NCBI GenBank assembly: GCA_946886175.1
Contig: CAMPIA010000092.1
Span: forward strand, 1 to 5,874
DNA: 5,874 nt
Reading direction: 5' to 3'
DNA from: an uncultured Altererythrobacter sp.
GTDB taxonomy: Bacteria > Pseudomonadota > Alphaproteobacteria > Sphingomonadales > Sphingomonadaceae
In this document: in pieces, positions 1 to 5,874 of the stretch
Position numbering within the stretch: position 1 is the first letter of the stretch
How the letters are laid out: every line of letters begins with the position of its first letter
Position numbers and translations under genes: made by a program
The notes under the pieces: generated by a model
Seen by the model: only the letters and a program-made list of their open reading frames with translations
What the model was told of the DNA's origin: nothing
Databases searched by the model: none

Positions 1-90
1 CGTCATGTAGGTGATCTTCGGCCGCATCACCTCGGGGTCGGAGATCACCTCGTTCGTGATCGGGATCGAGAGGTCGACGAACGTGGTCAT
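1..90 (-). CDS. Cyclase-family protein (kynurenine formamidase-like), N-terminal fragment
   Basis: Only the first 30 codons are in the window; the gene continues past the left edge. The translation begins [20 protein letters not shown] and continues through [10 protein letters not shown]. The opening 'DLS-P' motif and the Tyr-Met-Thr end of the fragment, where the metal-binding histidine usually follows, match the start of the cyclase/kynurenine formamidase-like metal hydrolase family (PF04199 type), as I remember it. These enzymes hydrolyse amides or related bonds with a bound divalent metal, but the substrate cannot be judged from 30 residues. The ATG lies 9 nt after the aroB stop on the same strand, so it is probably the third gene of the aroK-aroB unit. 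The family call is moderately sure; the specific function is unknown. Confidence 0.6.
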   Translation of the reverse strand, partial: MTTFVDLSIPITNEVISDPEVMRPKITYMT

Positions 91-99
91 GCAGGCAGG

Positions 100-1210
100 T
101 TAATGCGCTTGCAGTTCCTCGTCGAGGAAATCGGCGACGTCTGCCAACACCACGTCGCGCGCCATGAAGGCCGCGCCGATGCCGCGCAGCAGGACGAACG
201 GCAGCGTGCCTGCGTCCATTTTCTTGTCGTGCAACATGTGTTCTGCCAGCCGCCGACCATCGCAGTCGAGGCCGAGCGCGGCGATCTCGCTCGGCAGCCC
301 GGCCGCATCGACCGCGTGGGTGACGCGTTCGGTCTCGCCATCGCCGATCAGCCCGAGCCCGGGCCGAATAGCGTGCGGCGAGCACCATGCCGAGCGCGAC
401 GCCCTCGCCGTGAAGCAGCCGGTCGGAAAAGCCGGTCTCGGCCTCGAGCGCGTGGCCGAAGGTGTGCCCGAGATTGAGCAGCGCGCGCCGGTCGGCGGTC
501 TCGCGCTCGTCCTCCGCCACGATCCGCGCCTTGGCCGCGACGCTGGCGGCCACGGCATGTTCGAGCGGCGCGTCTTCGCGGGCGAGCACGGCGGGCCCGT
601 TGTCCGCCAGCCAGTCGAAGAATTCCGCGTCGCCGAGCACGCCGTACTTGAGCACTTCGGCATAGCCGGCGCGCATCTCGCGCTCGGGCAGGGTGGCGAG
701 TGCGTCGAGATCGGCGAGCACCAGCGAGGGCTGGTGGAACGCCCCGACCAGGTTCTTGCCCGCGGTGGTGTTGATCGCGGTCTTGCCGCCGACCGAGCTG
801 TCGACTTGCGCGAGCAGCGTGGTCGGGAGCTGGATGAACTTGCACCCGCGCTTGAGGATCGCGGCGGCGAAGCCGACGAGATCGCCGATCACCCCGCCGC
901 CCAGCGCCAGCACGTGATCGCCGCGTTCGACCTGTTCGGCGAGCAGCCAGTCGGTAACCCGCGCGAGCGTGCCCCAGCTCTTGCTGCCTTCGCCGGGGGG
1001 CAGCACCAGCCAGTGCGCGGCGATCCCCTGCGCGGCGAACGAGGCGGCGACGGGTTCGCGCCAGGCGGCCGCCACGTTCTCGTCGGTCACGATCTGGACC
1101 GTGTCCTTGCGCAGCAGCGGCGCGCAATGCTGTGCAGCATCGTGCAGCAAGCCTCTGGCGATGCGGACTTCGTAGGAGCGCCCGCCGAGCTCCACCGGGA
1201 CTAGAGCCAT
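100..1210 (-). CDS. aroB: 3-Dehydroquinate synthase AroB, with an apparent one-base frameshift
   Basis: AroB converts DAHP to 3-dehydroquinate in the cytoplasm, the second step of the shikimate pathway, using NAD and a divalent metal. From the ATG at 1210 ([15 protein letters not shown]) the reading shows the NAD-binding GGGVIGD at residues 104-110, the conserved stretch [19 protein letters not shown] at 129-147, and the likely metal ligands E185 (YAEVLKYG), H249 (NLGHTFGHA) and H267 ([11 protein letters not shown]). After R284 (about position 359) the frame changes. The remaining 85 residues, including [20 protein letters not shown] and the end DEELQAH, are read one base over, to the TAA at 102-100. 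Dropping one G restores a 369-residue protein, the normal family length. The span of 1111 nt is one base more than a multiple of three. Unrepaired, the first frame has no stop and runs on to the left window edge. The start overlaps the aroK stop by 10 nt, suggesting translational coupling. Identity is certain; whether the gene is intact in the organism is not. Confidence 0.93.
358..363 (-). other. Frameshift site in aroB (one extra base)
   Basis: On the minus strand the sequence reads TAT TCG GCC CGG G CTC GGG CTG ATC. The first four codons (Y S A R) belong to the upstream AroB frame and CTC onwards (L G L I) to the downstream frame. Removing one G from the GGG half of the CCCGGG hexamer joins the two frames into a normal-looking AroB sequence. 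Which base is extra cannot be assigned within the run. I see no classical slippery heptamer. The short homopolymers in very GC-rich sequence are a typical place for a base-calling or assembly error. Confidence 0.85.
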
Positions 1211-1770
1211 CGATCGATCGCTTCGATGATCGCTATCGCGGTGTCGAGGTGCGGCCCGTCCTCGCCCGCGATCCGGATCGGCGCCTGGGCGTAGAATGGC
1301 TCGCGCTCGCGGCTCAGCCGGGTCAGGATTTCGCGCGGGTCGCCGCCCTGCAGCAACGGGCGAACGTTGCGCCGCGCGGTCCGTTCGACCAGGGTATCCA
1401 CCTTGCAATCGATCCACACCGCGATCGCCCGGTCGAGGATCAGCGCGCGGGTCTGATCGTTGACGAACGCGCCGCCGCCGGTCGCGATCACGCCGTGGCG
1501 TTCCTCGATCAGCCGCGCGATCACGCGCCGCTCGCCGTCGCGGAAATAGGGTTCGCCGAACTGCTCGAAAATATCGGAAACGCTCAGTTGCGCGGCGCGC
1601 TCGATCGCCTCGTCGGCGTCGATGAAGTCGGTGCCGAGCAACGCGGCGAGCTTGCGCCCGACGGTCGACTTGCCCGCGCCCATCAGTCCGACGAGCGCCA
1701 CCGGCCGATCGATACGGCGCGCGATGCGGGCGATCTCGGCGTCGCTCAGGGTCTCGGCCTGCTGGGTCAT
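1201..1770 (-). CDS. aroK: Shikimate kinase AroK
   Basis: AroK phosphorylates the 3-hydroxyl of shikimate with ATP in the cytoplasm, the fifth step of chorismate synthesis. The 189-residue protein has the Walker A loop GLMGAGKS at 28-35, shikimate-binding FIDAD at 49-53 and FRDGE at 76-80, the GGG turn at 98-100, the lid arginine in RPLL (R137), and the adenine-side region SREREPFY at 153-160. Its length is typical, slightly extended by about 20 N-terminal residues before the kinase fold. The ATG at 1770 was chosen because family similarity starts just inside it. The frame stays open far upstream, but that part is antisense to the divergent genes. aroB follows with a 10-nt overlap, so the two shikimate genes form one unit. 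No strong Shine-Dalgarno sequence is visible before the ATG. Confidence 0.96.
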   Translation of the reverse strand: MTQQAETLSDAEIARIARRIDRPVALVGLMGAGKSTVGRKLAALLGTDFIDADEAIERAAQLSVSDIFEQFGEPYFRDGERRVIARLIEERHGVIATGGGAFVNDQTRALILDRAIAVWIDCKVDTLVERTARRNVRPLLQGGDPREILTRLSREREPFYAQAPIRIAGEDGPHLDTAIAIIEAIDRWL

Positions 1771-1844
1771 TGCCGCCCGGCCTATAGATGGGGTAGGGCC
1801 CGCGCAACTATGCAGGATTATTCGAAGGGTCGGCTGGGTTGGCG
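1771..1844. promoter_or_regulatory. Divergent intergenic region, presumed promoters for both transcription units
   Basis: This is the only gap between the leftward aroK-aroB unit and the rightward four-gene unit, so promoters for both should lie here or just inside the flanking genes. It holds the least GC-rich patch nearby, around 1806-1826 (ACTATGCAGGATTATTCGAA), and a TATAG at 1783-1787. I could not fit a convincing pair of -35 and -10 boxes with 16-18 bp spacing on either strand. The call therefore rests on position, not on recognised motifs. Confidence 0.35.
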
Positions 1845-1979
1845 ATGACGGGCAGGCGTATCGCAGGAGTGGTCGTGGCGCTGATCGTCGCGCTGCTGGT
1901 CTATGCGTGGATCGACGGCGGCGAAGAGCCTTTGCGGCCGATCTCCGAACCGGTCGCACTGCCGGAGACCGCCGAATGA
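1845..1979 (+). CDS. Small single-span membrane protein, 44 residues, unknown function
   Basis: ATG at 1845 to TGA at 1977 encodes 44 residues. Two arginines (R4, R5) are followed by a hydrophobic helix, IAGVVVALIVALLVYAW (6-22), then an acidic, proline-containing tail (IDGGEEPLRPISEPVALPETAE). Positive residues before the helix and acidic ones after it predict an inner-membrane protein with its C terminus in the periplasm; it could also be an uncleaved signal anchor. The stop overlaps the ATG of the next gene as ATGA, a strong sign of translational coupling and that this short frame is real. The ribosome site is weak: GAAGGG at 1824-1829 lies 15 nt before the ATG and would suit a TTG at 1839 better, adding two residues. 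I do not recognise the family. It may work with the exported protein encoded next. Confidence 0.6.
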   Translation: MTGRRIAGVVVALIVALLVYAWIDGGEEPLRPISEPVALPETAE

Positions 1980-3811
1980 GAAAGCTCGTCCTCGCTGGCG
2001 GGGCAGCCGCGCTCGCGCTCAGTTCGACCTTCGTGCTCGCGCAGGGCTCGCCCGAATCGCTGCTCCCGCCCGGGTTCGACGAGCCGGCCCCCGCGCCGAG
2101 CCCGACGCCCACGCCGCGGCCGACCGCCACCGGCGATGCGCCCGCGCCCACGGCGACCAGCGTGCCGGTGATCCAGGATCTTCCCGGGGCCGACGAAAGC
2201 GATCCGCTCGCCGGCATCGAACTGCCCGACGATCTGCCTTCGCTCGAAGAACTCGAGGCGATGGACACCGACGAGCTCGACGAGTTGCTCGGTCTCAAGC
2301 CGAAGTTCGACATTCCCGCCGCGGCGCGCCGCTCGCTCGCCCGGGTCGGTCTGATCGGACCCGGCGAAGGCGGGTTCGCCGCCGCCTCGCTCGCCGCACA
2401 GCCGGCCTCGCTGGTGCGCGCCGCGATCGCGGGTACGCGCGGGCCGCTGGTGTCGCGCTGGGGCCATATCCTGCTGCGCCGCGCGCTCGCGAGCCGCCTC
2501 GCCGCGCCCGAGGGGATGGACCCGGTCGATTTCGCCGCGATGCGTGCCGCGACGCTCAACTCTATCGGCGAATACACCGCCGCGCGCGCGATCGTGCAGG
2601 ATGTCGACACCAGCAACTGGAACGCCGCGCTGACCGACGCCGCGCTCGATGCCTATGTCGCGACCGCCGATATCACCGGCGCGTGCCCGGCGGTCCAGCT
2701 CCAGGGCAGCGACCGCGACGAGGCGCGCTGGCAGCTCTGGCGTTCGATCTGCGCGGCCTTCGCCGGGCAGGGCGTGCGCGCGGGGACCGACCTCAACCGC
2801 GCACTCTCGCGCGGCACCGCGCCCGCGATCGACGTTCTGCTGGCGCAGCGCTATGCCGGCGCGGCGGGCAACGGGCGGCGCGCGGTCAACCTCGAATGGG
2901 ACACGGTCGAGGAGATCACCCCGTGGCGCTATGCGCTCGCCACTGCGCTCGGCGCGGAAATTCCCGACAACCTGCTCGCCGATCCCGAGCCATATTACCA
3001 GCGCGTCTCCGCGACCGCGCCGATGCTCGCGCCCGCCGCGCGCGCGCCGGGTGCGGACCGGGCGGCGCGCGAGGGCATCCTCTCGGCCTCGGCGATGGTC
3101 GATCTCTACAGCCAGATATTCACTGAAGAGGGGCTCGAAGGCCAGGCCGCGACGACCGCGGCGAGCCTGCGCGAAGCCTATGTCGGCGACGCGCCCGCCA
3201 CGCGCCTCGCGGCGATGGAGGATGTCTGGAGCGGCGGCGCGGGCGGTTACGGCCGCATGGTGCTGACCGCATACGCCGCCGCGCGCATGACCCCGAGCGA
3301 TGAATACGCCGAAGCCGCCCCGCGCCTGATCGCCTCGATGCTCGCCGCGGGGCTCGATCGCGACGCGATGGAGTGGGCTCCGGTGGTCGAGGAAGGAAGC
3401 GCGGGCTGGGCGCTGCTGGCGCTGGCGCAGCCGAGCCGGCAGAACGCGGTTTCGGGCGGGCCACTCGGCAGCTTCGTCGAGGCCGACGGCAGCGCGGGCA
3501 AGCGCAAGTCGCGGTTCCTGCTCGCCGGGCTCGCGGGGCTGGGGCGGATCGAATCCGGCGCGCTGGCCGCCTATTCCAGCGAAGTCGGGATCGACCTCGC
3601 GCGCGAAACCAAGTGGACCCGCACGATCGAGCGCGCGGCCGATGTCGACAACGCCGCGCTGGTCGCTCTGCTCGCCGGGCTCGGGATGCAGGGCGAAGGG
3701 TGGGACCGGATGACCGCGCGGCACCTGTTCCACATCGTCTCGGCATTGAACCGCGTGGGCCTCTCGGCCGAAGCGCGGATGATCGCGGCGGAGGCCGTGG
3801 CGCGGGGTTAG
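1976..3811 (+). CDS. Exported alanine-rich helical protein of unknown function, 611 residues
   Basis: The product starts with a Sec-type signal peptide: MRK, a hydrophobic core to about residue 20, and likely cleavage after VLA at residue 22. Next come a Pro/Thr/Ala linker (about 36-66, including PAPSPTPTPRPTAT), an acidic segment (about 82-104, ending DTDELDEL), and roughly 500 residues of alanine-rich sequence that looks all-helical, as in solenoid (TPR or Sel1-like) proteins, although I see no clear repeat consensus. The mature protein has only two cysteines, C237 and C259, which could form a disulfide in the periplasm. No catalytic motif is visible. The ATG at 1976 is preceded by GGAG at 1964-1967 with 8-nt spacing and overlaps the previous stop, so I prefer it to upstream starts in the open frame, which would lose the signal peptide. 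xerD begins 10 nt downstream. Similar proteins in related genomes are, as I recall, annotated hypothetical or, misleadingly, antifreeze-like. The function is not known. Confidence 0.88.
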   Translation: MRKLVLAGGAAALALSSTFVLAQGSPESLLPPGFDEPAPAPSPTPTPRPTATGDAPAPTATSVPVIQDLPGADESDPLAGIELPDDLPSLEELEAMDTDELDELLGLKPKFDIPAAARRSLARVGLIGPGEGGFAAASLAAQPASLVRAAIAGTRGPLVSRWGHILLRRALASRLAAPEGMDPVDFAAMRAATLNSIGEYTAARAIVQDVDTSNWNAALTDAALDAYVATADITGACPAVQLQGSDRDEARWQLWRSICAAFAGQGVRAGTDLNRALSRGTAPAIDVLLAQRYAGAAGNGRRAVNLEWDTVEEITPWRYALATALGAEIPDNLLADPEPYYQRVSATAPMLAPAARAPGADRAAREGILSASAMVDLYSQIFTEEGLEGQAATTAASLREAYVGDAPATRLAAMEDVWSGGAGGYGRMVLTAYAAARMTPSDEYAEAAPRLIASMLAAGLDRDAMEWAPVVEEGSAGWALLALAQPSRQNAVSGGPLGSFVEADGSAGKRKSRFLLAGLAGLGRIESGALAAYSSEVGIDLARETKWTRTIERAADVDNAALVALLAGLGMQGEGWDRMTARHLFHIVSALNRVGLSAEARMIAAEAVARG

Positions 3812-3821
3812 GTCGGTCCCG

Positions 3822-4700
3822 ATGGCCCCGATCGAAGACTTCCTCGAGATGCTGTCCGCCGAGCGCGGGGCCGCGGCGAACACGCTGGCGGCCTATCGCC
3901 GCGACCTCGAAGGGGCGGAGGAAGCGATCGGGCCGCTCGACCAGGCCGGAAAGGCCGATCTCGCGCGTCTCGGGCAGGCATGGGCCGCGCTTGCCCCTTC
4001 CAGCGTTGCGCGCAAGTCCTCCGCCTTGCGTCAGTTCTACGGCTTTCTCGTCGACGAGGGCGTGCGGGCGGACGATCCTTCACCCGCGCTGCCGCGGCCG
4101 GCCGCGCGCCGCCCGCTGCCGAAGATCCTTTCCCACAATGAAATCGAAGCGCTGTTTTCCCGCGCCGAAGAGGAAGCCGAAGGCGACGCCCCGCGTACGG
4201 TGCGCCTGCTCGCGCTGCTCGAGTTGCTCTACGGGTCGGGCCTGCGCGCGACCGAGCTGGTCTCGCTGCCGCTTGCCGCCGCGCCGCGCGACGCGCCGTT
4301 CCTGACCGTCATCGGCAAGGGCGGTCAGGCGCGGATGGTCCCGGTGAGCGGCCGCGCGAGGGCGGCGCTGTCGCGCTGGATGGCGCTGCGCCCGGCAAAC
4401 GGCAAGCACCTGTTTCCCTCGCGCGGGGGCAAGCACCTGACGCGCGTACGCCTGTTCCAGCTGCTCAAGGAGCTTGCAGCGCGCGCCGGGCTCGCTCCGG
4501 AGAAGGTCAGTCCGCACGTCCTGCGCCACGCCTTCGCCACGCACCTGCTGGAGGGCGGGGCGGACTTGCGCGTGCTCCAGACGCTGCTCGGCCACGCCGA
4601 TATCGCGACGACGCAGATCTACACCCATGTCGACAGCGCGCGGCTGGTCGCACTGGTCAACGAACGGCATCCCCTTGCCGTTCGCCGATCCGAGCCCTAA
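3822..4700 (+). CDS. xerD: Site-specific tyrosine recombinase XerD
   Basis: XerD, with XerC, acts at the dif site near the replication terminus to turn chromosome dimers into monomers, under control of FtsK at the septum. The 292-residue protein has the N-terminal SAM-like DNA-binding domain (about 1-90; IEDFLEMLSAERGAAANTL, then RQFYGFLVDEG at 70-80). The C-terminal catalytic domain carries the full set R142 (GSGLRATEL), K166 (IGKGGQ), H232 and R235 (HVLRHAFATHLL), H258 (LLGHADIATTQIY) and nucleophile Y267. Length and motif spacing fit Xer recombinases rather than phage integrases, and the housekeeping context with accA favours XerD over XerC. XerC cannot be fully excluded without alignment. 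The ATG at 3822 lies 10 nt after the preceding stop; its Shine-Dalgarno sequence is weak. Confidence 0.93.
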   Translation: MAPIEDFLEMLSAERGAAANTLAAYRRDLEGAEEAIGPLDQAGKADLARLGQAWAALAPSSVARKSSALRQFYGFLVDEGVRADDPSPALPRPAARRPLPKILSHNEIEALFSRAEEEAEGDAPRTVRLLALLELLYGSGLRATELVSLPLAAAPRDAPFLTVIGKGGQARMVPVSGRARAALSRWMALRPANGKHLFPSRGGKHLTRVRLFQLLKELAARAGLAPEKVSPHVLRHAFATHLLEGGADLRVLQTLLGHADIATTQIYTHVDSARLVALVNERHPLAVRRSEP

Positions 4701-4709
4701 CGCGGCGCG

Positions 4710-5657
4710 ATGATTTCCTATCTCGAATTCGAGAAGCCGGTCGCGCAGCTCGAAGCGCGCATCGCCGAGCTGCGCACCGCAGCCGAAGGTGACGACGTCG
4801 ACATCTCGGGCGAACTCGTCCGGCTCGAGGCGAAGAGCGCCGATCTTTTGGTCAGCACTTACGCCGCGCTCACCCCGTGGCAGAAGACGCAAGTCGCGCG
4901 GCATCCGTCGCGGCCGCACTTCCGCGATTTCGTCGCGCATGCGTTCGAGGAATTCATCCCGCTGGGCGGCGACCGCTGTTACGGCGAGGACGAGGCGATC
5001 CTCGGCGGCTTCGCCCGGCTCGACGGGCGGCGCGTCATGCTGATCGGGCACGAGAAGGGCCACGACACCGAGACGCGGCTGCGGCACAATTTCGGCATGG
5101 GCAAGCCCGAGGGGTATCGCAAGGCGATCCGCCTGATGGAGATGGCGGGGCGCTTCGGATTGCCGGTGGTGACGCTGGTCGACACTTCGGGCGCGTTCCC
5201 AGGGGTCGAGGCGGAAGAGCGCGGCCAGGCCGAGGCGATCGCCCGTTCGACCGAGGCGTGCCTGGCGCTGCCGGTGCCGATGGTGGCGACGATCGTGGGC
5301 GAGGGCGGATCGGGCGGCGCGGTGGCGCTGGCGAGCGCGGAGCGGGTGCTGATGCTCGAACACGCGGTCTATTCGGTGATCTCGCCCGAAGGTTGCGCCT
5401 CGATCCTGTGGCGCACCGCCGACAAGGCGCCCGACGCGGCCGAGGCGATGAAGGTGACCGCGCAGCATCTCGAGCGGCTCGGGGTGATCGACCGCATCGT
5501 GCCCGAACCGGTGGGCGGCGCGCACCGCGATCCGATCGCCACCGCCAAGGCGCTCGCCCAGGTGATCGGCGAGGAGCTCGACGCGCTGGCCGACCTCGCG
5601 CCCACCCAGATCAAGCGCATGCGCGAAGAACGCTTCCTCCAGATCGGCGGCGCCTGA
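4710..5657 (+). CDS. accA: Acetyl-CoA carboxylase carboxyltransferase subunit alpha AccA
   Basis: AccA pairs with AccD to form the carboxyltransferase that moves carboxyl from biotin on AccB to acetyl-CoA, giving malonyl-CoA for fatty acid synthesis in the cytoplasm. The 315-residue protein, a normal length for the family, begins MISYLEFEKPVAQLEARIAEL, the usual N-terminal helix. It then shows HPSRPHFRDFV (65-75), GEDEAILGG (92-100), GHEKGHDT (113-120), NFGMGKPEGYRKA (127-139), DTSGAFPGVEAEERGQ (158-173), the glycine-rich GEGGSGGA (197-204) that forms part of the oxyanion/CoA site, and SPEGCASILWR (225-235). It follows xerD by 9 nt and is the last gene of the rightward unit. accA is commonly apart from accD and accBC in proteobacteria, so its separation is not odd. 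No typical intrinsic terminator follows directly. Confidence 0.97.
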   Translation: MISYLEFEKPVAQLEARIAELRTAAEGDDVDISGELVRLEAKSADLLVSTYAALTPWQKTQVARHPSRPHFRDFVAHAFEEFIPLGGDRCYGEDEAILGGFARLDGRRVMLIGHEKGHDTETRLRHNFGMGKPEGYRKAIRLMEMAGRFGLPVVTLVDTSGAFPGVEAEERGQAEAIARSTEACLALPVPMVATIVGEGGSGGAVALASAERVLMLEHAVYSVISPEGCASILWRTADKAPDAAEAMKVTAQHLERLGVIDRIVPEPVGGAHRDPIATAKALAQVIGEELDALADLAPTQIKRMREERFLQIGGA

Positions 5658-5695
5658 CGCCGCAATTTCTCGAGCGGCCGGGAGGGTGAGGATTC

Positions 5696-5827
5696 TCACG
5701 CGAAGACGCGAAGATGTGGATCCGCGCCGCAGGCGCACTGACATATACGATGGTTCGTCCTTGGCGGCGACGGTGGTTGATGAAGGCGGCTTGGCCGCAG
5801 GCACGACATCTTCGCGTCTTCGCGTGA
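5696..5827. repeat. Long inverted repeat element: perfect 22-bp arms, 88-bp loop
   Basis: The left arm (5696-5717) and right arm (5806-5827) are exact reverse complements over 22 bases; both flanks break the match at once. Each arm contains two copies of an 8-base unit: CGCGAAGA twice at 5699-5714, and TCTTCGCG twice at 5809-5824. The 88-base interior also carries GCCGCAGGC twice in direct orientation (5726-5734 and 5794-5802). The structure resembles a dispersed extragenic palindromic element or a small non-autonomous element. I recall similar CGCGAAG-type repeats between genes in sphingomonads, but copy number cannot be seen from one window. In RNA the arms could pair into a long stem that ends transcripts or protects 3' ends. 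Confidence 0.8.
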
Positions 5828-5848
5828 ACTCGAACGGTCCGGCGCTTG

Positions 5849-5874
5849 TCAGGCACGGAGCGTCAGCAGCGTGA
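5849..5874 (-). CDS. Possible C-terminal end of a convergent gene (tentative)
   Basis: Read leftward from the right edge, the last codons could be T L L T L R A followed by TGA at 5851-5849. This codon choice is typical of the region, and such a hydrophobic-basic tail is common at the end of enzymes. It would place the inverted repeat between two convergent genes, a usual location for extragenic palindromes. Seven residues are far too few to name a family, and chance could produce this. Confidence 0.22.

Larger units (their letters stand above)
5658..5874. other. Non-coding region downstream of accA
   Basis: These 217 bases hold no complete gene I would support. Short frames exist on both strands (5686-5874 plus, 5611-5856 minus), but they are arginine-rich translations of the inverted repeat with no family resemblance. 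The region contains the repeat element at 5696-5827 and perhaps the tail of a convergent gene at 5849-5874. I found no hairpin followed by a T run, so no rho-independent terminator is called. Confidence 0.6.

Noticed and set aside
358..363. Programmed ribosomal frameshifting in aroB
   Set aside because: There is no recognisable slippery sequence or stimulatory element, and frameshifting is not a known feature of AroB. A sequence error or a mutation is simpler, so recoding stays only as an alternative.
164..1204. Plus-strand open frame (346 codons) opposite aroB
   Set aside because: It is the complement of a clear AroB coding sequence; the composition is typical of antisense shadow frames.
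1771..1844. Specific -35/-10 promoter boxes (for example TTGCGC with TATAGG on the minus strand, GATTAT on the plus strand)
   Set aside because: The minus-strand pair has only about 15 bp of spacing and a poor match, and GATTAT has no acceptable -35 box upstream. I kept only a general regulatory region.
1622..1975. N-terminal extension of the exported protein frame
   Set aside because: The extension runs antisense through aroK and overlaps the small membrane gene out of frame. Starting at 1976 gives a clean signal peptide and a GGAG ribosome site.
1201..2616. Minus-strand frame of 471 codons that includes aroK
   Set aside because: Only the part from 1770 to 1201 resembles shikimate kinase. 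The upstream 282 codons are low-complexity Ser/Ala/Arg sequence antisense to the 44-residue and 611-residue genes, so they are a GC-driven shadow.
1901..3883. Long minus-strand open frame (660 codons) opposite the exported protein gene
   Set aside because: It is rich in Arg, Gly, Ala and His with no family motifs, and stays open because stop codons are rare in very GC-rich DNA. The plus-strand protein has a signal peptide, a Shine-Dalgarno sequence and operon spacing.
3822..4700. Tyrosine recombinase as a sign of a phage, integron or genomic island
   Set aside because: Length, motif spacing and the neighbouring accA fit a chromosomal XerD. No attachment sites, tRNA or phage genes are present.
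4080..5804. Minus-strand open frame (574 codons) opposite xerD and accA
   Set aside because: It is antisense to two well-recognised genes and has no recognisable domain.
5686..5874. Short genes on either strand downstream of accA
   Set aside because: Their translations are mostly the inverted repeat read as Arg-rich sequence. There is no ribosome site or family resemblance.

Overview
The window looks like chromosomal DNA from an alphaproteobacterium, most likely a member of the Sphingomonadales (Erythrobacter or Sphingomonas type). This rests on the very high GC content, the GC-rich third codon positions, and the set and arrangement of genes: aroB, aroK, xerD and accA around an exported protein of unknown function. 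The taxonomic call is inferred from remembered family resemblance, not from a search.

Two transcription units diverge from a 74-bp gap at 1771-1844. The leftward unit is aroK (1770-1201), then aroB (1210-100, overlapping aroK by 10 nt), then the first 30 codons of a cyclase-family protein that runs off the left edge. AroK and AroB catalyse two steps of the shikimate pathway to chorismate. The rightward unit has four tightly packed genes: a 44-residue single-span membrane protein (1845-1979), a 611-residue exported alanine-rich protein (1976-3811, ATGA overlap with the previous gene), xerD (3822-4700) and accA (4710-5657). XerD resolves chromosome dimers. AccA makes part of the carboxyltransferase for the first committed step of fatty acid synthesis. 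The spacing of 10 and 9 nt between the last three genes suggests co-transcription.

The right end (5658-5874) has no convincing complete gene. It contains a perfect 22-bp inverted repeat (5696-5717 and 5806-5827) around an 88-bp loop, and each arm is itself a tandem duplication of an 8-bp unit. It may lie between accA and a convergent gene whose last seven codons could be at 5874-5849.

The most notable anomaly is a one-base frameshift in aroB at a CCCGGG hexamer (358-363). Every AroB active-site motif I checked is present, but the last 85 residues lie in another frame. This is either a sequencing or assembly error or a true lesion. Apart from that, this is an ordinary housekeeping region. I see no defence system, CRISPR array, RNA gene or autonomous mobile element. 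The least understood part is the pair formed by the small membrane protein and the exported protein.
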